Source: Monosporascus cannonballus (taxonomy: Eukaryota > Ascomycota > Sordariomycetes > Xylariales). From it: a DNA stretch of 64,000 nt. The notes under the pieces were generated by a model. The model was not told the origin of the DNA. It saw only the letters and a program-made list of their open reading frames with translations, and ran no database searches. A program made the position numbers and the translations under genes. Of this stretch, positions 27,180 to 40,000 are shown one piece after another (the first letter of the stretch is position 1; the number at the start of each line of letters is the position of its first letter). Where the stretch lies: positions 62,001-126,000 of the forward strand of contig QJNS01000186.1 of assembly GCA_004154925.1 (NCBI GenBank), in the 5' to 3' direction.

Positions 27180-27503
27180 AAAGGACCTAACGGGATCTAT
27201 ACAGTTATCCGATATAGATCCGGAATAATTCAAGGGATTTAACGGGATTTATGCAGTTAACCGATATGGATCCGGAGTAATTTAAGGGATTTAATAAGAT
27301 CCAGGAAAAGATATATACGCTTATTATTTCCGTAGTTTAGATAATTTCAGCTTGCAATAATAATATCGTTATCCAAGGCACCCTTGGAATTACGAGACGT
27401 GACACGATTACTGTATCTATTGCTCAGATTCCCACGATACTCCTGCCAACATAAACCCGTACGACTAAGGTTTAATAGTTGGTTAAACCCCCTAGCCGTC
27501 ACA
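27180..27503 (+). repeat. 3' LTR of element A, piece 3 of 3; left edge of the gene island
   Basis: 324 bases ending CCTAGCCGTCACA. It starts with two and a part copies of a unit of about 51 bases (AAGGGATTTAACGGGATTTA...GATATGGATCCGGA), then the TATATA box and the conserved R/U5 half shared with both solo LTRs. It is hardly mutated. The next bases, TCTTG (27504-27508), would be element A's target duplication; the matching copy is outside the window. Confidence 0.83.
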
Positions 27504-29005
27504 TCTTGGTTTGGGTCATAACAGTAACGGTCCTATCGAGGTAGCTAGGGCCTGCCACCTTCGCTGTCAGTAACCATAGCTAAAGAAAAAAAAACCTACG
27601 GTACGGACGTTTCGCCTAAGAAAATGTATGTGCAATTATCGGGATCGACCTAATCAAAAAGAAAATGACCGATCCTGACGACGTAGCAAATGGAAACTCG
27701 CTGCAACCGCTGTCGTTGACGATTTTCTGATGACGGCGATGCTAAGGTGGCAGCAATCATTCCGAACAGATAGCTTTCGACAACTGCCCACACAAAATAA
27801 ATACAGGCATGTCGGCAACCTCCTATCAAAATGATGGAAGCCATCTCAATAACTTAGCTGTCACCAGCCATGGTCGAAAGCGGAAGAAAAGGACGTATAA
27901 GCATAGAAAATCGTATGCAGAACTGTCGGAATTGTCCGGATCAGGACGAAATCAACCCAGTCTGGTGACGCAACTGATGAAAATGGGCTGTTGTTGACGG
28001 TGTCGGCGATAGCTGGCTAAAGGGCAAATGGCTGACATAGCTGATTATTGCTGCGGGGAAACTGCGGACAGCTGTCTATCCAAAATTGCGTGCGAAACTG
28101 TCGCAAAGCTTCCTGATCAGAATGCTTGGAAGCCATTTTGCTGACCCAAAACGAAAACGAAACGAAATAGGAGAACGGCATGTAAGCATCTGACCAAGAG
28201 AATTCTACACCCAAAACACCTAAGAGAAACCTCCCAAAAGATCAAAGCCCGGCTGCCAACTAAAAGATGTCCGACTGTTAATCGACGATCGCAGAATTCG
28301 GCCCTTGACTTGGGAGCCAATTGAGTTGGGACGGGGCCGACTTAGGTATATGGGATGCAGAACATGTTGATCAGAGCTTAAAAGGGGAAAGAAAAGGGTC
28401 AGGTGTCCGCCACACCAACACCAATTCACGGCTTATTCATGAAGTTAGTCACGAATATATATAGCCCAACTTCCCCAGGCTGTTGCGGGAAGTCCATGGC
28501 TTTGATATAGTGTGAATTGACACACCTTAATTAAGATTTCCCCCCCTTTTTTTTATTGAGCTTTCTCCCTTACATTTTTGCTGGCAAAAGTCTCGCATAT
28601 TCCAGGGTAGCCTCACCTTCTGTTACTTGTAATATGTTTGGCGCAACTGTCAAGATTAGCGTAAGTTTCTCCGGCGGAGAATTGCTTACATACGCATCTA
28701 AAGCCGGTCACCGCATCGTCGCTGCCGCCTTACCCCCCGGTTCTACGTCGCTGCCGCTTACCCCCCCGGTTCTACGTCGCAGACAGCTACCCCGCGCCGT
28801 ACAATATAATATGTGGATAAGAAACATCGATGATAACGGGTCGACGTAAGCTTGATATGACCTACCTAGGTTGTACAGTTTCATTTCTAAGCTGAGTCAG
28901 ATTTAAGTGCCATAAAGCGACACGGTCTCCGGAGACAAAACCGAGCGCCTCTTTTGCTGCAGATTGCCTACAATTGTTTGTTGGTTGTCCGTATACCCAC
29001 CGAAG
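27504..29005. other. Gene-poor 1.5 kb upstream of the regulator gene
   Basis: Base composition is normal and no transposon or convincing gene is seen; short open frames here overlap each other and have no recognisable domains. A pyrimidine run lies at about 28540-28554. A 29-base unit (CGTCGCTGCCGC...GGTTCTA) is repeated twice in tandem at 28717-28745 and 28746-28774, with a third start at 28775. The last few hundred bases should hold the promoter of the Zn2Cys6 gene. No TCG-N5-CGR site was found in it. Confidence 0.6.
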
Positions 29006-30217
29006 ATGGCCGGAGAAGGCCCGATACAGAACTCTCAGCTGCGCACAGCTTGCGATCCTTGTTCTACCGCCAAAGTCCGGTGCGATAAGAAGCACCCAGC
29101 TTGTGATCGGTGCCTACAAAGCAAAGTGAGGTGTACCTACAGCGAGTCACGCAAGCACGGAAAGCAGTCGTGGCGAAAGAGGCAGGCAGACGGTCGAACA
29201 AGGACCGTCACAAGCATATCGACTGAGAGCCAGGTATCAGCAACGACAAACGCCACTGCACTGACTCCGCCGTCGCCGGCTCAATCTACATGGAACCACT
29301 TGGTAGCGTCACCACCAGCACAGTTGATGGATGTCCAGCCTCTAGAGTACCAATCACTGGAGTTGCTCTTGGACGACAGACAATTGTCATTCGGCAACGC
29401 TATCAGCTCCGAGATCGATATAAACTGCTTTTCAAACTGCGATGTACCCTCCTTTTCGCCGTCTGTTCCCTCAACTGGGGACGGGATCTCTATCCCAGGT
29501 CCAGGTCACAGCGACGCCACCATAAGAGCGAATGTGCCTGTGAAAGAGCCGTATTCTGCATCAAAGACTACTACCACACATGACTGCGAGGCTCAGGCCA
29601 TCTCTCTCCTTCGTGCAATGCAGCACGGGGAACTACTTCATGGGGCCACGTCTTGTTCTATTGATCCGACACGATATGCCGACCTGAATCTCGCACCGAG
29701 TTTTGATCATGTGCTAGCCACTAATAAAGCTGCCCTTAGCGGCTGGAGCGAGCTCATGAAGTGCTCCTGTGCACGATGTCCTCATTTAATCCTTCTTTAC
29801 GTATCGATACTTTCTAAGATGCTCTTTTGGTACCGCATTGCTGCATTAGAGAGAACTCCGTGTACGGAAGACACAGAGAACAGCGATAGCGACTCAAGAT
29901 TCGTCTGGAATAAGACAAATACTTCCTTACAAGAAGCACCCTCGTTCGACCAATTCGGTATACGACCTACAACAATACAGGTTGGAACACTCGTTCTAGA
30001 CCCTGAAGAACAGGTGAACCTGCGTCGTGTTCTTTTACTGCGCGAACTATATAAGATGGAAAAGACGATAGATGATTTCATGGGCGTAGATCGCACGGCT
30101 GTTGATGAGGACACAGATGAGACCATGCGGCGCGCTGTGCAATGGTCGCTCGGAGGCATCGCGCGTGTCAGAGAGGATTTACAGGACGTAATCCAGAAAG
30201 TTAGACAACTTCGGTAG
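29006..30217 (+). CDS. AflR-like Zn2Cys6 transcription factor of the cluster
   Basis: A predicted nuclear DNA-binding activator of 403 residues. Cys16, 19, 26, 33, 36 and 43 form C-X2-C-X6-C-X6-C-X2-C-X6-C, the spacing of the AflR binuclear zinc cluster, followed by a basic linker rich in Arg/Lys (about 48-66). The middle is Ser/Thr/Pro-rich. From about residue 190 the protein resembles the AflR C-terminal domain (ATNKAALSGWSELMKCSC, then YVSILSKMLFWY), and it ends in a Glu/Arg-rich helix. I chose the ATG at 29006 because the frame upstream has only a TTG start; no intron is needed. It stands at the left end of the cluster, on the same strand as the PKS, and probably controls these genes. AflR proteins bind TCG-N5-CGR. 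Function is inferred from family and position. Confidence 0.88.
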   Translation: MAGEGPIQNSQLRTACDPCSTAKVRCDKKHPACDRCLQSKVRCTYSESRKHGKQSWRKRQADGRTRTVTSISTESQVSATTNATALTPPSPAQSTWNHLVASPPAQLMDVQPLEYQSLELLLDDRQLSFGNAISSEIDINCFSNCDVPSFSPSVPSTGDGISIPGPGHSDATIRANVPVKEPYSASKTTTTHDCEAQAISLLRAMQHGELLHGATSCSIDPTRYADLNLAPSFDHVLATNKAALSGWSELMKCSCARCPHLILLYVSILSKMLFWYRIAALERTPCTEDTENSDSDSRFVWNKTNTSLQEAPSFDQFGIRPTTIQVGTLVLDPEEQVNLRRVLLLRELYKMEKTIDDFMGVDRTAVDEDTDETMRRAVQWSLGGIARVREDLQDVIQKVRQLR

Positions 30218-30813
30218 CGGGTAGCGTTGACAATTCCACACAATTTGGCTTGATGGTGGGTGTTGGTGTGAAATTCATGGAACAATTCATAACCAGCAAC
30301 GTGCAGGTTCACCCGGAATCATAGTGTCAGCACAAACCTGCTCATATGATAGCCTTGAGGCCCAGCCGTTACATGCGGAACTCTAGCCGTCAGTCTAGCA
30401 AGAAGATTAGAGAACCCCTTGAGGGCATGTCAAGGATCTGTACGTTCACTACTGCAACACTGCAATTCGACCCTCGGACAGCTGCAATCGATAACAATCT
30501 AAGCCTTCTACGTGCTGATGTGAAGATCTTGTGGTTAGCTAATAACTCGTGATACGCGCATGGGAGGCGTTCGTGTACACGAAGCAGCTTTGCAGTGAAA
30601 ATTGGCAGATAGAAAGTTACTGCTCAGACGGGCATCAAATTGTTCGAACAAGTGCGTGCTATGATCTCTTCCATTTCCGAACCTGACTGAAAGGGGAACA
30701 CAGCGAGACAGATATATTCAATGCGTGGAAATTAGGCGATAAATACATATTATCAGCCAGATTAGGAGTTACATCCACCCGGTGCTCTCTAATACCTCGC
30801 GATAACGATATAC
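30218..30813. other. Convergent intergenic region between regulator and P450-1
   Basis: About 0.6 kb between two converging stop codons. It should hold both 3' untranslated regions. The open frame at 30346-30552 has no family features; nothing else is seen. Confidence 0.6.
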
Positions 30814-32511
30814 TCAGATCCTTTGAACATAGCCGTTCACGTCAACACGCTGACCTCTTAGCACATATCCTTGCATCTTGGCCTTCTCCCATTGGGATTT
30901 GCAAAGTTCCAATCTGCCATGGCTACGCGGCACGAAGCGGACCCTGAAGGGTTTAGGGCCCCGAAAACTCGTATCGTCCCAAGCGTTATCGCTTACATCC
31001 ACGCTGCGAGCCTCGACTCCATCCACAAGAGGCGGCCGTACCTCGAATGCCCACAGGATGTTCGCCAGCACAACGTCGAGCGAATTCTCAGCAAGGCGAG
31101 ACCCAGGGCAGATTCGCCGTCCTATACCGAAAGTGAAGTGATCTCGCTGATATGGGTCGCCGTTTGCGTACTCGGAGCTGTACTTGGGGTAGTTGAGATA
31201 GCGCTCCGGGAGGAAGGTGAACGGCTCGTCGTATCGTTGGGGGTCGTAATGGATAAAGCTCGTATTCCCCAGCAGTATAGTACCCTTAGGAATGACATAA
31301 TCCTTATACTTTACGTCGGCGTCCGAGTAGTGCTTGATGCCCCAGAATGGAGTGGGATGCATGCGCAGCGTTTCCTTAACACAAGCGCGGATATAGGGCA
31401 GGTTTTTGACGTCTTCGTAGGTTGGCGTGCGGTTCGGTCCCACAACACGCATGAGCTCATCATGAGCAACTTGCTGGATGCGTATATCCGCAGCCAGGTG
31501 AAGGAGAAGGCTCAGCAAAGTCACTGATGTTGTTGTCGATCCGGCCTCAAGGTTACCACCGGCAACCCATGCGGCGTCCTCGTCCTTGAGACCCTGCTTT
31601 CGCCAGGAGTCACTGTTCTCCATTAACTCCCGGGCATAGCAAACTGGCGCTCTCCCTTCAGCTACTTGCTTCTGGAGTCGTCGCCAAAGCATCATCTTGG
31701 CTTCAAGCATCGGCTTTGCATACTTTTCAGCCTGCCTTCGTCCGGGCTGGAGCCACACTGGCAGGCGTGCCAAAATTGGGATCTCGTCAACTATGAACGC
31801 ACCGGCTCGGGTGATCTGGCCGAGAATACGAGCGCTTGCCATGGCGTGCTGTACGTCTTCGTTGTCCCAGGTGGTGACACGCAGACCATACGTGCTAGTC
31901 ATCATGATGCTGAAGGCGAAGCGGCGTACATGCATCTGGAATTCGTCTTGATTGTTGTTATCCGTGGCTAGATCAAAGAGTAACTGTTTTGTCTCGTATT
32001 CTTGGGATGGTACGAAACTGGCAGTTATCGTGCTCGACAGAAGTTGGTGCGAGATGTTGCGATAGGCGCGCCATTTTTGACCATAAGGCAGAGTAAACAT
32101 CCGCATACCGCCCATGACCACATCATTGCCTAATGGGGCTGGCATTTTCGAGGAGGTATGGATAGACTTGAGATAGTCAGGACATGTAGTTGAAATTATC
32201 TATGTGTCCGGGGCTCAAACCTGCTTGTTCAAAATCTCATGCATCGCCTGAGGACTGTTGATGATAACCCAGTTGAAGCAGCCCACACGCAACTTGAAAA
32301 CCTCCCCATACTGAGACGCCCATTCTCGAAAGCGAACATGTGCTTTCTCGGGCAGACTGATACCGATGCCAATCCACGGAAACCCCCTAGGGCCAGGCAT
32401 ACTGTCTAGGCGACGGTCGCGGCGAAGCCATATTGTGAAACTTGTCACGGCTAAGATAATGGCCAATATGGCAAATTTATGACTTTGATATAGAGCGAAG
32501 TAATCAACCAT
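30814..32511 (-). CDS. Cytochrome P450 monooxygenase 1
   Basis: A membrane-anchored haem monooxygenase of 547 residues, likely oxidising the PKS product or a later intermediate. Two exons: 32511-32221 and 32166-30814. The 54-base GT-AG intron (32220-32167, branch-like CTGAC) falls in phase 0 directly after EILNKQ. The N-terminus has a hydrophobic anchor (about residues 12-28), then the proline-rich hinge MPGPRG. I-helix: AGGNLEAGSTTT (about 299-310). ExxR: KETLR (361-365). PERF-like: FLPERY. Haem loop: FGIGRRICPG with ligand Cys450. Length and motifs are complete. It is divergent from the PKS across about 1.5 kb. P450-2 at 46355 is a clear paralogue with an intron at the same place. The substrate cannot be read from sequence. 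Confidence 0.93.
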
Positions 32512-34033
32512 GGTGACTATTAAGTCATCTAGAGATTGAGGAGATGGCCTGGAATATTTTGGGGTAGACTTCCTTAACTATCTTATCAACTTTGTTTATA
32601 TTGACTTTTCTTCCAGGTCTGAATGCTACCTAAGTAATTTTCTTGACCCGTCTCATTGCCAAGCGAGACCTACGATTTATGGAAGGTTCCCGTCATTAAC
32701 TTAACCAAAAGTCTTGACTACATGCACAGCAACATTAATCGCGGCCCCCATTTTACCTGACGGCATTAAGAGATTCCGAAGCTTATGTCCATCACCAGTA
32801 AGGCGTGAGCCTCTTGCATCCAAACAAACCAATTATCCCCTCGGCCATCTTGCCATTATCTCGGGTACCGACCGGAAACCAAGACGTCGTATGCCCGTCA
32901 CAATCGGGAATCCTATGAACTATATCGTCGTACAGCCTATTATCGGCGACTTTGACATAGCCGGAATGTCAGCTTCCGACTTAGTGAGAAGCTGACCCAC
33001 TTGATTACCTTAATCCCAGTGGAACTGACGACCAGACATTTGGTATCCGGCGACACCATTTGACTCGTCTCTTGCAATTTTCGCATTCCCCGTCGGCTGT
33101 CATCAAGTCAGCCCCCTGCCGATATGCACTTGACTACAGCCGATTTGTTGATGCTAGCCCTACAGAGCTCATTGACCAATGAAGACTGATACGCGGAATC
33201 TCCGGATGCACGTTCAAGATGATTTCACTGGTCCCGCTTACAATGAGATTTTGTTAGCTGAGACTGAAATTCCGACTTGGAGCGGAATATAGCAGGGGGT
33301 TCTAATAAGACGCAACCAATTAAAGAGTATGATGGTCGACATTCCAAGTATATCGCTCTCAACATTTAGTGAGCTCAGACAATTTTGACCCGAAAGCGTT
33401 AGAAAAGCGATATGTTTGCAAAATGCAACGCAGAGCCGTAGAACGGGCATCCGAAGTTCAAACACGCTTAAGCGTAGGAAATTCCATCTTATGTGATTGG
33501 TATCAATGCTAATATATTTCTGTGAATTGAAAGTTTACACCACTGTGATAATTCACTGTTATCTAACGTCTATTATCATAATTCGTACCTTCTCTGGTGC
33601 TAAACAGTTGTCATTGGAGCAGAAAGAGACTGACCAGCAACCATTACGAGTCATCTCGCGTAAGCAAGCATTTAGGCAATGGGACACAGCCTCAGGAGCC
33701 GCAATGAACCCCTGTTTGAAGATAAGTGTACCGGGTTTGGAAGCCCAGTCTCTGCTGATGATTGCTTGATTCCACTTACAGATGACCACATCCCCGGGAA
33801 GGGCTGCTGGGGTTTGACCAAGGCTGCAGGAGAATTATCTGCGACATGCCCGCCGGGAGATAGGTGCACACGTAGTGAAAGGACCGAGCAAGAGTCTCAA
33901 TATATTGGAAAGTCCTGCAGCGAGATATTTCAATAAAGCTCTCATCCGTCAGGATTTTGATTTCAGGAAACAAGCCGAGATCAATAGTTAAAACGTTACT
34001 CATTGATCATTTAGACATAACATCAAATTCAAC
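32512..34033. promoter_or_regulatory. Divergent promoter region between P450-1 and the PKS
   Basis: A 1.5-kb non-coding stretch between two divergent ATGs, so it should carry both promoters. The one TCG-N5-CGR site is listed separately. An 85-codon ATG frame with six Cys occurs at 33679-33936 just before the PKS; it has no signal peptide and no known family, and I do not call it a gene. Confidence 0.65.
32861..32871. promoter_or_regulatory. Candidate AflR-type binding site TCGGGTACCGA
   Basis: A perfect 11-base palindrome of the form TCG-N5-CGA, the class of site bound by AflR. It lies 350 bases upstream of the P450-1 ATG and about 1.16 kb upstream of the PKS ATG. It deviates from the published AflR preference at one inner position. 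Binding is inferred. Confidence 0.45.
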
Positions 34034-37000
34034 ATGATGGAGCAACAGAAGTTGTATATCTTTGGGGACCAGACGTACAACGTACAACCGCACCTCAAGG
34101 AATTGATGCGGTACAGGGATAACCCAGTGTTGGAGGACTTTCTCGTCAAGGCCTACGATGCAATACGCAGGGAGCTGTACAAGCTACCACTGGAGACTCG
34201 GGATGATCTCCCCCGATTTACCTGTCTTGACGATTTGATTCTGTGGAAACAAGATGGAAAGCGGTGTATAGCTCTAGACATGGCTATGACCTGTGTTTAT
34301 CAGCTCGGAACTTTCATCAGGTAAACACAACCTTGTTCATTTTACGTGATATAGAAAGCTGAACATTTCACACAGTCAGTCGAGTACCTGGGATATTCAG
34401 GCTACCAGTTCTCGTATACTTGGTATCTGTACAGGGGCTCTTGCTGCAGCAGCAGTTAGCTGCAGTCAAAGCACGATGGAGCTCGTTCCGATGGCAGTCG
34501 ATGCAGTTATCGTGGCCTTCAGGACTGGCATGCACGTTACGGACATGGCGCAACGAATCGAGCCCCCAGATTCACTAGAAGAAAAGAGCTGGTCAATCAT
34601 TGTGCCCGGGCTGGCGTCTGCCGGTGTTGTTCACAAATTTTGTGAGACTACTGTAAGAACACTGGATTATGTGCTACCTTAGCCTCTACTCGAATGTTTT
34701 ACTTATCATCTCTCTTCAAAAATAGACACTGCCCCTTTCATCAAGGCCGTATGTCAGCGCTTATGCCCCAAACGGCGTGACTATCAGCGGTCCTTCACGG
34801 TTACTACGCTGGTTTGCATGTCAGGGAAGCCTCGCTACATTAACGCACAAAAGTATCCCGATCTACGGGCCATACCACGCTCCCCATCTGTACTCCTCGG
34901 ATGATGTCGACGAAATCATTGGAACTTTGGAGCAACGTATCGCAAGTTCGCATGTTCCCGTTTTTACTTGCATCGGACGCACAGTGGAAAACGCCAGCTT
35001 TCAAAAGCGCTTGAGGGATGCAGTTGAACAGATTTTACTGCAGCCCATCAATTGGAATGATATTCTTCAAGAGCTACAAGTCTATCTTGAGAAAGCCCAA
35101 CCCAAATCATTCAACATAGTCCCAATTGGCACAAAGGCCGATCAATTGGTCTACACAGCGCTCAGGCAGACGCCGCTAGACACCTTGTTACCGTCTCCCA
35201 CCCCAGTCGCTCAGGGTCAACAACGTTTTGCTACAGATAGCACTCATCCCAATCCTGGAAAACCCAAACTCGCCATTGTGGGAATGTCGGGACGATTCCC
35301 CGGCGCCAAGGACAATGCCGCGTTCTGGGACCTCCTTTATCAAGGATTGGATGTGCACAAAGAAGTCCCAGCTCTTCGCTGGGATACCAAGACGCATGTC
35401 GACCCGACAGGCACACGGAAAAATACGAGTATCACTCCCTTTGGCTGCTGGCTCGATGATCCTGCCAGTTTTGACGCTCGATTCTTCAATATTTCGCCCC
35501 GAGAAGCCCCTCAAATTGATCCTGCGCAGAGAATTGCGCTGATGACTGCTTATGAGGCGATTGAGCAAGCTGGGATTGTTCCAGATGCAACCCCATCAAC
35601 GCGGCGGGATCGTGTCGGCGTCTTTTATGGAGTCACAAGCCAGGACTGGTTCGAAACGAACAGCGCTCAAAACATCGACACGTACTTCATACCAGGTGGA
35701 AATATGGCGTTCATTCCCGGTCGTATCAATTACTTTTTCAAGTTCAGCGGACCGAGTTTTGCAGTCAATACAGCATGTTCTTCCAGTCTCGCTGGCATCC
35801 ACCTTGCGTGCAACTCCCTCTGGCGGGGTGATATCGACACCGCTATCGCGGGTGGAACAAATATCCTGACAAACCCGGACATGTCAGCAGGCCTTGATAA
35901 AGGACACTTTCTATCACAGACAGGCAACTGCAAGACTTTTGATGATGCCGCTGACGGCTATTGTCGTGGGGAAGGTGTTGGGACAGTTATCATCAAACGC
36001 CTCGATGATGCCGTTGCCGACAAAGATCCTATCCTGGGTGTGATTTTAGGCGCGTACACGAATCACTCAGCCGAATCCGAGTCTATTACGCGACCACACG
36101 TTGGGGCTCAACGGGCTGTTTTCAACAAGATTTTGAATCAAGCCGCGGTGGATCCTTATACTGTTGGATACGTTGAAATGCACGGGACTGGGAGTAAGTA
36201 GTTTCCAGAGCCGTTCAACCCCTCTTGCGGCATGTCTCAAAGGTCCATGGGCGGGATCATACTCTCGAGACATTATTTAAAACTCTTAGCATCGAAGAAA
36301 CTTCCAAATCGAATTATCGCTGACTCGGGATTTATAGCTCAAGCCGGCGATGCTGGAGAAATGTCCAGTGTTCTAGACGTTTTCGCGCCGCCTCCTGGGA
36401 GAGTGAAGAGGCCCGTAAGAAGCAATGCTGAGGCCCTTTTTCTGGGATCTGCAAAGGCAAACATAGGCCATGGTGAAGCTGCATCAGGGATGGCTAGTCT
36501 CATCAAGGTGTTGATGATGATGCAGAAAAATGTCATAGTTCCACACTGTAAGAATTCACCGAAATCGATCAGCCCTTGCACTTCCTAGTTTCGTTCAGAA
36601 CGAAACCTGTCTATATGGACAAAGTTCTCTTCCCAATACTGCCTTGAGTCATCGCTAACTCTCAACGCTGAAGGCGGAATAAAGCAGAAAATTAATCACA
36701 AATTCCCAACCGACCTGCAGGAGCGAAATGTCAACATAGCCTTGAAGCCGACCAGCTGGGAGAGAAGTATTGATCCCACGAAGCCTAGACGGGCTTTTGT
36801 GAACAATTTCAGCGCCGCGGGTGGGAATTCAGCCCTACTTCTTGAAGACGCACCTGTCGCGAGCACGTCCGACGGCGAGGCCCCTGATCCCAGAAGCCAT
36901 CATCTTGTAGCTGTTTCAGCCAAGAACGGCGTCTCTTTACAAGGAAACCTCAAATCATTGCTCTTGTTCTTAAATCAGAATTCCGATGTTTCTCTTGGCC

Positions 37001-40000
37001 AATTATCGTACACAACAACGGCACGGCGCATTCATCACCAGCATCGTGTTATGCTGACGGGCTCGAGCAGGGGGGAACTATGTGCTCAGATTGACGCCGC
37101 TCTACGCGACCAGAGCGGCATGACCAGGCCCAAAAGTGCTCCAGAGATTGTGTTCACGTTCACGGGCCAGGGTGCACAATATCCGGGCATGGGCAAGGAC
37201 TTGTACGACAGCTTTTCTTTCTTCCGCAACGAAACGTGTCGACTGGACCGCATTGGACGGAAACTAGGGTTTCCATCCATACTGCCGGTCATAAATGCTC
37301 AGAGCGGCGAACAAGACATTGCCTCGTTCGACCCTGTTTCTGTGCAGCTGTCAAGTGTTTGTATGCAGATTGCGCTCACCAAGCTATGGGCATCATGGGG
37401 CATTACCCCTACCGCCCTGGTTGGGCACAGCTTGGGCGAGTATGCGGCGTTGAGCGCTGCTGGTGTTCTATCTGATGCGGATACCATCTATCTAGTTGGC
37501 ATGCGGGCTAACTTACTTCGAGAGAAGTGCACACGGAATACCCACTCCATGTTAGTGATTAGGGCATCAGTGAACGAGATTGCAGAAGTCCTCAAGGACA
37601 GGAACGTTGTGTATGAAATCGCCTGCATCAACTCGCCTTCAGAGACCGTTATCACAGGTATTGAAGAGGACATCGTATCGCTCAGGTCTCTGCTCACGCA
37701 CGTCGGAATGAAGACAACCCTGTTGAAAGTCCCCTACGCCTTCCATTCTTCCCAGGTTGACCCGGTGCTCGAGGATTTCAGGACGATAGCCGGCAACATT
37801 ACCTACTCTGAAGCCAAAAAGCCAGTATTGTGTCCTCTGGATGGAAGCATCGCCGTTGGATCTGGTCTCTTCGGGCCTGACTATCTCGTCCGACACACCC
37901 GAGAGCCAGTCAATATGCTCCAATCCCTAATCGCAGCAAAAGACCGTCATATCCTCACCGACAAGAACATTACCCTGGAAATTGGCCCTCACCCTGCCAT
38001 TTCCGGTATGGTGAAAGCAACCCTAGGCGCTCAAGTCAGGTGTCTTGCAACGTCACAGCGAGGCAGGCCAGCGTTCCAGATGCTGACGGCTACCCTAAAA
38101 ACTCTATACACTGCAGGCGCTGATATTCGATGGTCCGCATATCATCGTGATTTTGACTCCTCTAACAAAGTCATCCCGATGCCTGCATATAATTGGGATC
38201 TGAAGCAGTATTGGATCCAGTATGTCAACGACTGGTCGCTGCGTAAGGGAGATCCTCCTATAGCGATTCAAGATTATCAATCCTCGAGGCTTGAGAGCAC
38301 CACCATTCATAGAGTTGTGGAAGACACAGGTAATTCCAAAAAGGCTCAGGTCGTGGTCGAGTCGGATATCACGCGCAAGGACTTCCGGCCTTTGGTGGAA
38401 GGCCATGAAGTCGATGGGGTACCACTCTGCACTCCGGCAGTCTACGCGGATATTGCTCTCAGTCTGGGAACATATCTTGTCGAGCGCTACCACCCGAGAA
38501 AGGAAGGCAATACTTCCCTTGAGATTACGGACATGACCATTCTGAAAGCCCTTATACTGCAATCTGATGAGGCTGCCGAGCAGACTCTTCAGACCCACGC
38601 TGAGGCCGACTGGTCGTCAAACACAGCGTTTATCAAGTTTATGACTTTTGATGTATGTATTGGCCCCGCCCTACTTTTTACGTTGCTGTTTTCGGCGATG
38701 ATCGAGAAGACTGATAGATGGCAATGACAGAGTCGGAAGAAGTTGCAGGAGCATTCGAACTGCGTCATACGCTTCAATGACGGACGCTTACAGCAAGAGC
38801 TCCAGAGGGATACGACAGTACATCAAAGGATGCGAACCCTAAAAGATGGAATAGTCACTGGAGTCACTGCTCGATTCAACCGTGCCATGGCCTATCGCGC
38901 AATTCGCCCCCTGGCCCGTTTCCATGAGGAATACCGTGGTGTAGATGAGATCGTGCTTAACAGCCAGACACTGGAAGCCTCAAGTCGCTTAAGCTTCAGA
39001 AACTTCCCTAAGGACGGGAACTTCCAGACTCATCCCGGCCTGATTGACAGCCTCACATGGGCTGCCGGGTTTTCCATGAATTGCAACGACCACAACGACC
39101 TGGACAAGGATGTGTTCGTAAACCATGGCTGGGGATCGTTCCAGATTTTCGAACCTATCGACTTTGAGAAGGAGTACACTACGTACTCCCACATGGTAGA
39201 AGGGAAAGACCGATTGTGGCAGGGAGAGGTGACGGTCCTAGACGGTGATAAGGTTGTTGCGCACTTCAGCCAGTTTGCGGTATGTTTCTTCTTACCTGTG
39301 TCAGGATTGGACGCAAAATTTGCTAAATATGCGATTTTTAGATGCAAGGCGTACCTCGTCGAGTTTTGAGAGCCATTTTGTCGGTTGAAAGTCGCAAGAG
39401 GAGCAATGAGTCACAGCAGCAGCTTGCACATAAAATAGCAGTTGCTGTGCCGGCAATGCCTCAACGTCAGACGAAAAGTCGAATTGAGGTGAAAACAACT
39501 TTGCCACCCTCTCCGGCGACCGACCGGGCTTTGGCCATCATTTCAGACGAGAGTGGTCTTGCTATATCGGATTTGACCGATGGAACCGTCTTTGGTGACG
39601 TTGGAATTGACTCTCTTCTAGGTCTGACCATCTCGGCTCGGTTCAAAGAGGAGCTTGATCTAGATCTCGACTTCAACGCGCTCTTCTATGAATATCCCAC
39701 TGTCGGAGATCTCAAGACTTTCCTAGGACAAGAGTCTAAATCGCCAAGCTCTATCGAGAGCCTTAGCTCTGAGTCGAGCAGCACAGAAGATACGAAGCCG
39801 CCGACACCTTTCACGGATGAAGAGTCTTTGTGTGCAACTCAGCTCGATTTCGAACGTGTCGTTCAGATCATATCAGAGGAGAGTGGCGTTGCGACGGATG
39901 ATTTCACCGACGACAGTAACTTTGCAGATTGTGGAGTGGACTCACTACTGTCGCTCGTCATTGTAAGTCGATTTCGAGACGAGCTTGAGCTTGATATCCA

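Noticed and set aside
28556..28849. 97-codon frame upstream of the regulator
   Set aside because: It starts with TTG, includes the tandem repeat and shows no domain.
29797..30312. 171-codon minus-strand frame over the regulator's 3' half
   Set aside because: Shadow of the regulator gene; Ser/Arg-rich composition of an antisense reading.
30871..31527. 218-codon plus-strand frame over P450-1
   Set aside because: Shadow of the P450 coding strand, which has complete haem motifs.
34777..36201. PKS exons read as several separate genes
   Set aside because: GT-AG introns join all seven frames in phase into one standard synthase.
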